Of a DNA stretch of 64,000 bases, positions 25,208 through 35,603 are shown piece after piece. The stretch lies in the NCBI GenBank assembly GCA_030407005.1, contig JAUDYN010000004.1:1302001-1366000 (forward strand), in the 5' to 3' direction. The notes under the pieces were generated by a model. That model saw only the letters and a program-made list of their open reading frames with translations. It made no database searches and was not told the DNA's origin. This DNA comes from Desarmillaria ectypa (Eukaryota; Basidiomycota; Agaricomycetes; Agaricales; Physalacriaceae). Within the stretch, counting starts at the first letter, position 1, and each line of letters opens with the position of its first letter. Position numbers and translations under genes: made by a program.

Positions 25208-25640
25208 CACATTAGAACTATATGCCCTACTGCAAAATTTGCCAAGAAATTCCTAAGACCATTCAAAATCATTGCAAAGCTAGGATCTCATTCTTTTACT
25301 CTTAAACTCCTGTTAGATCTCTAATCCATTTACTCAGTATTCTATGTTTCACAACTCAAATCTGTAGAGGTTAACACCATTTTTAATCATATACAATTTT
25401 CACCATCTCCAGTTGAAGTTGATAGTAAAGAGCAGTATGAAATTGCTCAGATTTTTGACTCAAAACTCAACTGTCAGTTTTGATATCCACTCCTCTATAG
25501 AGTTCAGTGGCTAGATTATAAAGATACTGATAAAGAATTCTCCTAGCTACCTGCTACTGAATTCTCCATGGATGACTACATTGAAGATTTCTATTATCAT
25601 TATTCTACTAAACCAGAATCACTATTTAAAGTCACTATTT
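25208..25640 (+). pseudogene. pol of element D: integrase tail and chromodomain (part 3)
   Basis: Resumes D after element C: KFLRPFKIIAKLGSHSFTLK (integrase C-terminal), then a chromodomain with EQYEIAQIFDSKL and YRVQWLDYKDTD. The join at the CTAAA duplication restores one continuous integrase-to-chromodomain order. Confidence 0.83.
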
Positions 25641-26471
25641 GCAAATCTTCACTCTATCCTTTCAAACTATTCTCTACTATTTCTTGATTCACTCTTAACT
25701 TATTGGACCTCCATCAGAGCTGGCTCTATCAATTTCAAATTAAATCTATGAGAACTATTGCAAATTTATTACTTAATATAAACTAGTCTTTATGGGTTGC
25801 ACTATTTGTATCTGATATTTATTTCTTGCTTTCTATTTTAAATTACTTACTTTTCACTATTCTATACAAGTCAAAAAATATCAGGCTCCATGAGGCCTGG
25901 TGTATTCAAAATACTATCAAAAAATACAAGATACATAAAAAAGAATGAAGTCCAAAGAAGTTTAGGCACCTAAAAGTTCTGCCACTGCTGCTCCCTCTTC
26001 CTCTTCCTCATTTATCCTTATTAACTCCAGTCCAATCTCTGCCTCTTTAATTCCTCCTCCTTCTCTTTAGCCATATGCTTCTCCTCTGCTTTCTTTTCCT
26101 CTATAATTCTCTTGGCCTCTGTAACCTCCTCTATTCTCTTTCATTCCTTCAAATCTGCCAACTTCCAGACAGTGTGAGTCTCTAAGGCCACTAAAAATGC
26201 CTTCTCCATTTTTTATGCTCCTGATATAACTATTTCAAGTCATTGAGCAAAATATTCTCAGAAGTCAGGGCACTCTTGTACAGCTTGGAGATGATAGACA
26301 AATAGTAAATATTAGAAGTAGATATTAAAAATGATAAATCCAGTGGAGATGATGGTGGTTAGAGGTTAAATTGTGAAAGCTCATATGACTGCTGCATAGT
26401 TTTATACACAGTCTATGATTGGCCATCAGGATCAGTGGTTCTTGAGAGCAAGAATGCTAAGAAGGGGATAC
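25641..26471. other. Degenerate transposon DNA, including a Lys/Glu-rich remnant on the minus strand
   Basis: No intact gene. Minus-strand 26180-26030 reads as a Lys/Glu-rich coiled coil (IIEEKKAEEKHMAKEKEEE), resembling gag N-termini of other elements here. A purine tract (GAAGGGGA) ends at about 26468, just before an LTR start. Confidence 0.45.
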
Positions 26472-27016
26472 TGTTATGCTCATGTCACACTAACTCAAAC
26501 CAGACTCCAACTAATTCTCTTAACCTTGGACTCAATCCTGTCAGCCTCCATGGTCTCTGATTCTCAGTTTCTATTTGTTATTCTAATTACTATTTCACTT
26601 CTATTTCATCTACTTATTCATTTATCAATTCCAGAACCTATATTAGTAACAAATATGTGTTATATCAGAGCCCTTAAGATTCCAACTTCTCTAGATTCTA
26701 ACATGGTAACAAATAGGTCTTAACTTGGACTACAGACTAGTATATAAGATGTAAAATTACATGTACTACCTCAGTTCAAACATCAACTTGATTCAGCTAA
26801 TACACTTTCTCTCTCACTATCATCCTAGTCTACAGAATCTGATCTATAGGACTAACCCTTGTTTCTAACTACTCTTATCTCTGCAGACTTCTGTCCATAC
26901 TCATCCTTAGAGCTTCAGCTTAAGGGTAATGTTGCTAATGGCTTTGCCAAGGCCCCTACACTCTGCAGTCTCCACTATGTGCATTCATTCCTATCTTTAT
27001 TAGCATGACTCTAACA
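26472..27016 (+). repeat. LTR-like sequence of another gypsy element
   Basis: Begins TGTTATGCTC after a purine-rich tract, contains TATATAAG at 26741-26748, and an end at TAACA (27012-27016) is proposed. No partner LTR is present, and the tandem GATA motif is absent. The 3' boundary is uncertain. Confidence 0.5.
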
Positions 27017-27041
27017 GCAGTATTACATCTAAGTTATGCTA

Positions 27042-27248
27042 TGTTGGGATTTACAACTTCAAGCATGTGCCAGAAGATTCCTGAATCTTCAGTACCATTA
27101 ATTTGGCATGATACTAGGATATAATTAGGTACTTTAGTAGAATATTCTAGAGATATTCTGTAGTATTTAAGGAGCTCATCTTGAGCTCTAGTAGCTAATA
27201 ATTTAATATTCTCTACTTAGCAAGTCTCCCACTGCAATAGTTACAACA
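27042..27248 (+). repeat. Solo LTR, copia-like
   Basis: 207 bp starting TGTTGGGAT and ending TTACAACA. Flanked by TGCTA (27037-27041) and TGCTG (27249-27253), a near-perfect 5 bp duplication. TGTTGG...CAACA ends are typical of Ty1/copia LTRs. Confidence 0.6.
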
Positions 27249-29440
27249 TGCTGTTAAGGCATAGAGTTCTGATATAATGAGTATGAGTAAGTGTCTTTGT
27301 GATAAGACAAAGTAAAAGAAATAAGAAGAAAAAGAAATAAAACCATAATATTACTCTCTTATTAAGACAATCATCTTGATTGTTATTAGATTATTTTTTG
27401 GGGTTGATAAGGAGTGTGATAGGACTATTTGAGATAGAAGAGATTTGTTATATTTAGGCAGCTTTAAATTTTTTGAAAAGTTCCAATGAATTTTTGAGAT
27501 TTTCTCAGATGACCTGTAAATTTTCTCATGAAAATAACTTTTTCATTTGATGAGATACTCCTTCTTGAAGACATCACATCTCTTTTATCCTTGTACCTTT
27601 TGGCAATGTTAGTATAAGATTGCCTATATCTTATATTTTATTTGTCTATCCACAAGATCAGGTTTTGATAAGAGTGGTTGTTGTTGATTGAGGAATTCAG
27701 GAGAATAGTACAAAGTCAGGAGGATTTTATTGAATCAGTCATGAATCTTCCAGTTGATAGAAAGTTTCAGTTAGTAGGAGAAAAGATGGAACTTGAATAG
27801 AACTAACATAATCATACAGATTCATGCAGATTCAGATGATATTCTACCATATCAGTTGAACTCCTGACAGTCCCACTGACATCATCCATAATCACACAAG
27901 ATCTTGTTTATTGTCCAGTATAGGAGGTCATAGTTTAGACACATTTTTCAATGTGTGAAATGTGGGTTCCTGATCTGACTAGGTTGCTTTTCAATTAACT
28001 TTTTATGGGTTAGTAAATGATCTATATATACTAGTCACATTCAACCTACTCATTGTGGCCAAGTGCAGATCAATGTCAATTAGCCCTACATTGATAGATA
28101 CAAAAATACATCATAAGCCTATTACTATACTACACATCACATGCTGATATACCAGGAGAAACTCAATCTATAAAAAGAGAGACTAGAATATATGTATCTC
28201 CATCACATCTTAGTAAGTTAGTGTACTTGTTGCAGTTTATATCATTCATTGTTTGCAATAATTTAGTTATGCATCCCCATATTTTAGTTGACACTCACTG
28301 TCACTCAGGTCTATCTGAAATGAACTCTTATTGTTGAATTTGCTGAGTTGTCTAATAGCCTTGTTTAAGATTTTCTCTTTTTCACTTGGAAAATAGGGGA
28401 TGCAGTGCAGGTACCAGCCAAATGAGATGGGCTAGCCCCATGCATTGTAAAAACTCACAGAGAAAGGTTAATCTTAATAGTCTCTATTCTGCCAACATAA
28501 AGATCTATATGAATAATAGCTTGCATATTCATAGTAATAATGTCATGTTCATTATAAGATAGATATACACAATGAGATCAAAAACATTGAAGGATATTTT
28601 CAATGAGCAAAAGTGCTCCATGCTTGATGGTATAAGGTCAGCCAGTCACTTGTTGTTTACACTTTCCAGAAACACACTCAGTCCAGTGCTCACCAAGACT
28701 GTCCAACAGGGTTGGATGTGGCAATGACAACTACACAAGTGAAGTGTCACAATCAGAAGTTGGTTATTGAACACCAAGCACCATGCTATGCACTGTAGTG
28801 CCTTTCTTGTCAAAATTTGTAGTTCCATCATTGGTGACACATATGTATTCTGTTCATGAAAGTATTGAGGGATAGTATATGTAGTGTACCATCAGGCAAA
28901 CTTTTCCACAATAGTGATGAAGATGAAATTTGATCCCATAAGATCAATCAACATCACATATAGTGCATTCACAAGAATTTCATAAGTCAGAGAACAGATA
29001 AACCAGTATGCTCAAAGTGCTACTGAGCTATTCAAGATGATAGTGGAGACTGGTATGACAGGTATGGATGGGGGCAAATCAGCTACAGAACAAGAGAGAA
29101 AGCTCAGGGACAGGGTGTAGTAGGGATGTAGGGAATGGAGAGGTTGTGCAGAAGGAAAGATGATGGCCTATACTTCTCTCTGAAGCCTTGCTGGACTGCT
29201 TTAGCCTTGGCCAGATACCTGCTAGCAAAGACAATGGATCAGGATCTAAAACTGGGTACCAACCTAACCCCCACCTTTCTCTGCTTGCCATGGTTGATTG
29301 CTGGGCTCATTTGAATATCAAACCTTTTCTCCATTTATTGCTCATGGCAACACCTCCATTTAGGCTATTTTGGGGCGTTGCAGAGCATTTATTGCTCTCT
29401 TTGTTCTTACTGGAGGTAGCCATTCATTCAGCCTATTACG
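27249..29440. other. AT-rich, CpG-poor sequence without recognisable gene
   Basis: About 2.2 kb with only short frames. Minus-strand 28840-28646 and 29291-29079 are open but match nothing I recognise and are flanked by stops. Its composition matches the transposon island, and it grades into normal DNA near 29.4 kb. Confidence 0.6.
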
Positions 29441-29671
29441 ACACATGGTACCGCTCTGACCTTGAATTTGTGGTAACTGCGCGGGGTGGTGTTGGTATGT
29501 CTGGTTAGTACTTTGGTTTTAGCAAAATTTGACAAGACAAGACAATCTTTCAAAAGGAGAATTGCAGAAGCCGGTGCTGTTGAAATGATTAACACAGTCA
29601 CGGGGAGAGGACAAGTGAAGGATGAAATAGTCAACTACATACCCCTTTCATGTACCTGATCATTGGTCACG

Positions 29672-29682
29672 ACGCGACGCGT
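29672..29682 (+). promoter_or_regulatory. Paired MCB-like sites (ACGCG/ACGCGT) upstream of CDC14
   Basis: GACGCGACGCGTC lies about 400 bp upstream of the first in-frame ATG of CDC14, and a further ACGCGT is at 30046-30051. ACGCGT is the binding core of MBF (Mbp1 DNA-binding subunit), a homologue of which is encoded at 43984. Function is inferred from sequence only. Confidence 0.35.
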
Positions 29683-30084
29683 CAAGGCCAAACGATCAAG
29701 ATCTTGCTATCCAAATAAGGCAACGTAGTAGTGGATTTGTTTATGTTTGGCATTGCCAGTTTCAAACGCCTCAGTGCAGCGTGTTGGAACACGCCATTCA
29801 CTCTCTTCTACCTTCTCATCCATCTCCGGTTCAGTCTCGGAGGAAATTCCTTCAGCTATGAGACTGAATTGCGATTTACTCTGCCAATTTGGAGAAAGGT
29901 CTGCATAAATTCTGTTTTTCGTCGGTTATGTTGAACTTCGATATTTATACTCAGGCTCTATTTTACTACATTTCCGCAACCTGCACCGAATCCTGTAGTC
30001 TTGAACAAACACTGCAATGAAGACGATAGCCGGCCACGTATACGAACGCGTAACCGTGCGGGGCCATCGTCCGCGTCAGACGAC

Positions 30085-32084
30085 ATGGCATCTTACTACT
30101 TCTTCACCATTGATGACCAACTGCTCTACCTTTCTTTCTTCCAAGACTGGGGTCCACTCAATATTGCAATGGTCTATAAGGCTTGTATACTCATTCATGA
30201 GCTTCTGGAGGTATGGACGCGCCTTGGTGTTGCTGGACTGCCACTCACGTGCAGCGTTGCGGCGCGATGACAGGATCCCAATCTGACGCAGTACAGACTC
30301 GTCCTTTACTCCTCCGATGACCCCCGGCGGAAGGCTAATGCAGCTCTTCTGATGGCCCTCTATGTAGTGCGTGCTCCACCCTCTCGCAAAGTCACTTTGC
30401 TAACGCCGCAGCCGCAGATGATCGTCCAGCGACGGGCCCCATGGGAGGCCTTCCACCCCATTGCAGAGGTAGAATTCATGCCATTCCGTGACGCTGGCAG
30501 GGGCCCCTCAGATTTCAATCTCAACATACAAGACTGTCTCTGGGGGGTCTGGAAAGCCATGCAGAATGGCCTATGTGATATGAACGAGTTCGACGTTGAG
30601 GATTATGAGTTTTATGAAAAGGTGGAGAACGGAGATTGGAACTGGATAACACCTAATTTCATCGCATTCGCCTCGCCTGTCGACTCAGCTTGGATAAAGA
30701 AGGAGAAGGAGTCAAAGGAGTCAGCGGACTCCGGCACGTCAGTGTATTCTACTGCATCTTCCACGAAAAACCTCGCGTTGCAGCGCAAGCTCCCTACACC
30801 ATTCCTTAACTGTCTCGATTACTTCGAGAAGCGAAACATCAAGCTCGTCGTGCGCCTTAATACCAAACTTTATGATCGAGACACATTTTTGGATCGTGGT
30901 GTCGATCACATGGAACTGTATTTCGATGATGGTACCAATCCAACAGATGAGATTGTGCGGACGTTCATCGACACCGCAGATAGGATAATCGAATCCGGTG
31001 GCGTGGTCGCAGTTCACGTGAGTTGCTTATCTTTCTGCGTAGACCCTCTTCTTGACGATTACTTTCGACCTAGTGTAAAGCTGGCCTAGGACGAACGGGT
31101 ACACTAATAGGTGCATACCTCATATGGAAGTACGGGTTTACAGCAAACGAAGTGATTGCCTTCATGCGTATCGTTCGGCCGGGTAGTGTTGTTGGCCCTC
31201 AGCAGCAATTCATGTACCTGAAACAGCTGGAGTGGTCCAAATGGGCAGCGGTTGATGAAATACAGAGACAGCAAAGAACCAGTGCGATACCAGCAGAGCC
31301 AGCGCCAATGGTTACTCCTGCGACACCTCCGGCTGATACGGACGAGGAAATCGGGCGTATGGAAATGGCAACTCCCCCACCAACAGGCTCAGCATATCCT
31401 CCTGTAACTCCGAGTAGGCATGTTGCAGCGGCTGCAGTTCACGCCAAAGCCATCGCTACACCTGGCCAACCACGAAAGACGCCATCCGGCAAGCGAATCG
31501 CACGTGAAGCCATTGATGAGAGTGAATCAGATGAAGACACAGATGATGTTCTCCCTCTCCCCGCTATGCCGATGACGCGCAACAAGAGCAAAACCACCCC
31601 GGTAGCGAAGATCACGGCGTCGGAAAGGCGCCCCATTCGGGTGACCAGATCTACGGCTGGCGCAGCTGCTATTCGAAAAGCTGGCACGAATATCAAGCCT
31701 CCCGCATCACCCGTCAAATCCACAGGACAACCTCCGAATAAGATTCCTAGACTTGCTACGACTAAGACGACGACTGCTGCCAAAGCTGCCGCTGCACGTC
31801 AGAAACCTGTTCCTGTTCCCGCCTCCGTAACACGGCGACCTCCACCAACTGCTCCCACTCCCTCCCGTCTCCCCACGTTAATCCCTTCCAAGCGACCTCA
31901 CCATACATCAACTCTCACCGAGGTTGCTAATGCTACCACGAAAAAGGCTGGTCCTACTTCTGATGCATGGATGACAACCAATGCCGCTGCTGTTGTGGTC
32001 CCTGGCAGCAAGACCGTGCGGCCAGGGTTGAGAAGTATACGGCGTCGACGGAGTAGCTTTAGCTCTGCTGATGTTGTTGCGTGA
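30085..32084 (+). CDS. CDC14: CDC14 dual-specificity protein phosphatase
   Basis: Cdc14 dephosphorylates CDK sites at mitotic exit and cytokinesis. Exons: (upstream)-30210, 30274-30366, 30418-31017, 31074-32084; introns of 63, 51 and 56 bp. The N-terminal DSPn domain reads [20 protein letters not shown], then MPFRDAG and [12 protein letters not shown]. The catalytic P-loop [10 protein letters not shown] is formed by splicing, the intron falling exactly between His and Cys, followed by [15 protein letters not shown] Ser/Pro/Ala-rich basic tail of about 260 residues ends at TGA 32082. The first ATG in the open frame is 30085 (609 residues). The frame is open further upstream without an ATG, and most relatives have about 20-40 more N-terminal residues, so a first exon is probably missing from this model. 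It is the first gene beside the transposon island. Confidence 0.93.
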
Positions 32085-32668
32085 CGATGACGGTATTGAA
32101 TTTTCTCCTCTGTCGTACTTAGCTCGCACAGTGTGGATCCCGATTATTTAGTTATTACCATCGTCGTTGTTATCTCGCACCCTTTTTGTTTGCACACGCA
32201 ATAACCCCTATTCCCCTCCCGTCATTATTTTTTTAGTATATTATGATACATAGCTTCTTTTCATCTTTTCAGTGTCGGATACCGATGAAATGATTTCACG
32301 GTTGATTAACTATCTTCTGAAAGGATCGAATTTATGCTGTTACCGAGGCCTGAGGACCTGGTACGCCCAAGGTTCGTTCCGATTAACCGGGTAGGCCGCT
32401 TCCTTAAATTATGGCTTAACTTGAATGATGCTACTCTGATGATAATATTCAGCCGGATAGTGTGAACCTGGACTGACCGGTGGAGCTCCATCCTTCCTGT
32501 GTACTCTCCATAGAGACGACCAGGCCAAGACGACATGTTCTTTGTAGCCGAGAACGTCTATCTGCGCGTCATCTTCCTGATCGCCCCCCATCGTCGCAGA
32601 AGATAGAGTTAATCGTATTTTGGTCGCTTGTATAGTACAATCACTCATTCTAAGTCCTTGGGTTCTCT
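32085..32668. other. Intergenic between CDC14 and a minus-strand hypothetical gene
   Basis: Convergent 3' ends; T-rich at 32155-32270, suitable for 3' untranslated sequence. No gene seen. Short minus-strand frames at 32306-32648 lack supporting features. Confidence 0.5.
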
Positions 32669-33340
32669 CTAATGATTGCCTTTTCCCTGATTCTTGCGAT
32701 GCATCATCTCCTCATCTGCGGAAGCGTCGCTTGCTCCACTCTGCGTGCGTGTGAAGCAACTCTTATTTAACCTAATTATCAACGAAGTACACTGAAATGC
32801 ACGTACGATCATGAGGGCTTGTGAATCGTAATGGAAAGAGCCCTCGGATGGATCAATCTCACCTAAAAATTGCAGGAAGCTCAGATTCAAATTCTGGCAG
32901 CTAATTATGAGCATTACGAAAATGGGCGTTGTTATCGAAAGAAACAATCGAATCAATTCAGATATAGGAATATGGATGTACGTACTTACATACTGTGATT
33001 GAATTACCGAAATCTTGCTGATTCAGGCCATATTCCAACTCTCGATTTTTTCGGGAGCCTTCATATTTCACATCTATAATAGTTTCATCATCGTTGACAC
33101 ACATTGGTGGTGGCTCTATACCTTGAGGAGTGAATATATCAACACGGCCATCCGTTCGCATACATGCACTCCAGCGCAAGGGATAGTGAACTATCAGAGC
33201 GAGGTGAACGAGGCCAGAGGATATTCATGAACGGCTTCGCTATCTTTTTTCCCAGCGCGATCTCCCTGGTCTTAGTTGCACAATGTAGAGACTGCCGTGT
33301 CAATGAGGGTATCGATGTCAATGGTAAAACTTCCATTTCA
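32669..33340 (-). CDS. Hypothetical protein, multi-exon, N-terminus unresolved
   Basis: Not recognised. Minus-strand pieces join convincingly. An exon beginning after CTCTGATAG (about 33190) reads YPLRWSACMRTDGRVDIFTP, then IEPPPMCVNDDETIIDVKYE and LNQQDFGNSIT. A GTATGT intron follows, then LPEFESELPAIF, a GTGAGA intron, and a tail RLNKSCFTRTQSGASDASAD ending KGNH at stop 32669-32671. Donor, acceptor and phase agree at both joins. The upstream ex-frame 33336-33190 may be the preceding exon, but the join is not clear. The composition is acidic and mostly soluble. Confidence 0.4.
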
Positions 33341-33367
33341 TGGATCTATCACGTTCATCAAATAACG

Positions 33368-33780
33368 TCAACAAGACTGTGTGGACATGACAATCTTGGT
33401 CGATTCCATCATCCGCCTCGTCCAGTTTTCTAATTCATTAGACGGCAGCTCTTGCCATTTGTCCAAAACCTATCAAGATATGTGAGTAGGATAAGAAAAG
33501 CATGAACCTACTCCGTCAAGTTTCTTGAGAAGCCGTGGCGCTTTCTCCTCGGAAACATCGGTCCCTTTAGCTTTCTCCTGCAACTGAGATTGATATGTTG
33601 TTCTCTGCTTCAATTTGAGTTTTAGATGTCATTAGAGGTGCATGGATGATGAAGAATAAGTCACCTCACCTGGGATAGCATCTCTCGCAGCCGAAAAAAT
33701 TCCTCCTCAAGTTTTGGTATAATCCGTGCAACAATAGCTGCTCGAGCTCTCGCCACTTGTCCTTGGTTTCTATATTCCAT
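33368..33780 (-). CDS. Small coiled-coil protein, possibly Nnf1/PMF1-like kinetochore subunit
   Basis: Three exons (33780-33670, 33604-33512, 33469-33368; introns 65 and 42 bp) give 101 residues from ATG 33780. Helical segments include RIIPKLEEEFFRLREMLSQ, TYQSQLQEKAKG, and a C-terminal VLDKWQELPSNELENWTRRM. A second frame upstream (33866-33740) reads NVQENVGTLHCIIEESKERR, which looks like the missing N-terminal half. It is offset by one frame, so either an intron or a frameshift lies near 33760. The helix pattern recalls fungal Nnf1-type MIND subunits, but this is a guess from pattern memory. Confidence 0.4.
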
Positions 33781-33996
33781 TTTCTCCGTTCTTTGGATTC
33801 TTCAATGATACAATGAAGAGTGCCGACATTCTCTTGGACATTGAAAGTCTGAAATAGTTTGCCCAAGTCGCGCTGCTTATAACGTGCGGTCAGATTGTGT
33901 CATTCAAAGAACAAAGGTTTGTTATGCACGAAGGATTATGTTTCTATATAATCCGATATTTAATTGAAGATTGCTGTTGAGCCATCTTTCTCCTTG

Positions 33997-35603
33997 CTAG
34001 TGTATGTAGGAAAACATTCCGCGAAGTCTTCATATCTACAACCATGTGAGCGGTCACCCTGAGACTAGCAAACGAACGGACAACTTAGGTCTATTTCCTG
34101 AAAGAACGCCGTACAGCAAGCTGGAGAGCCGACCGGAAGTAAGTCCGGCGTATAGTGGCACCCTGAGAGTTCAATCGTCGGCAAGCAAAGATCAAAATTA
34201 ATGAAAGAACACGCCACGGCCTCGTGCGTGTGATTTATCACGTGACTGTGCACGATACAGAAAAGGAAGATCTAGCCTCTTTATAGATACTCGCGGAACT
34301 CGCATCTGTATATAAAGGCAGATCCAAAATTCATGTAGATCAGCACCACCCGATCCCTTCAAGCTCCCAGACCAAGAATGCATCGAGATTTCTCAATACA
34401 AAGCATGTCAAGGTGTGTATCCTGACAACGGCTAATCTAATTTTTCGATCTCGTTCTCAGATAATCCCATGCGATATGCGGTCCTTTATTCCGGTTCAAC
34501 TCGGATAGTATCATCGAGAAAGAGATACTATCTAACGATTATACACGCCGAAAATCCCGTAGCAAGAAGGAGGAGCGGGACCGTATCTATATCAAAAACT
34601 CCGGATTAACTGTCATCTGAAAATAACACTACTTTCAACAAACTTCATGCGAAAAAGAAGAGGAATACATGTTGGATTCAGTACGACAAGAGGCCGCGAT
34701 CATTGGCGTGACGCCGTTTAAATGACATTTATGATTGCTGTCAACTCTGTCCGCCTCCCGCATCAGGTAAAATGGTGTGGAGATATCTCGCCAACCCGGA
34801 CCCGGACCCGGAAATCACAGGACAAAATGGAAATGGCAACATCACGAAGAGAGCGTGGCCTATTGCGTAACTGCCAGAACGGAGTTGTTGGTGTCGGTGA
34901 TGCATCACCATCAACCGTTGCTTGTTGCAGCTTGCCAAAGTCTCTGTCCAAAGAGGACATGAGCGCAAGACGGATTGCAAATCATGACGGGCACATAGGA
35001 TGATACTGATCTGGGTGGGCTGTGGCTACGAAACGGCATGATCGGAGACAGAGGGTGTATGGATTTTCCTTTGAGGAAGGTCACCAGGATAATGAGAGGA
35101 TGGATGAGACCGATTATTTGTTCAGCAAAAGGATCTTCGTCCTAGACGCAATGCGGGGACCTGGTGCCGTGAAGTTCGTCGCAGGTTCGCGATGAAAGTA
35201 TAAACTTTCATCATCTCTGACATAAGAGATGGTAGACCCAATATGTTTGACAAGACAGGAAAGAACAAGATGGATGTGACAAAGAATCGGCTATAATGTT
35301 CACTCTTTTTCCAAAGGGAGTGCCCAAATTCCCTCCGGCCGCAACCTGAAAATTCCAGCTCGCAAGGATGTTCTTGGTGAACGTTCCAAGTTCTGCGACG
35401 AGAGGGAGCCTGTTGACCTTTTTGGTTCGACCCTGGTGTTTGACACGAAGATAACGGATCGAACAAAACTGTGAACTGTTCACTACTCCCGCCTCATGAC
35501 GGGATATCGTATTCGTTGAAAATTTGATGTTAGTCGGTGCTTCTGTTGTGCCATTTTCAGTTTCCGTGCGAAAAATAGATTGATCTGCCCTACCCGTCTC
35601 TTG
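33997..35603. other. Intergenic, 1.6 kb, nothing identified
   Basis: No convincing gene. Open stretches at 34722-35003 (+) and 35466-35122 (-) overlap one another and show neither splice structure nor domain signs. CpG content is normal. Confidence 0.5.

Noticed and set aside
31439..31783. 114-codon minus-strand frame rich in Val/Ala
   Set aside because: Antisense shadow of the low-complexity CDC14 tail.
34070..34200. Possible tRNA-like segment (GTTCAATCGTCGG)
   Set aside because: No matching acceptor stem or D arm could be found on either strand.
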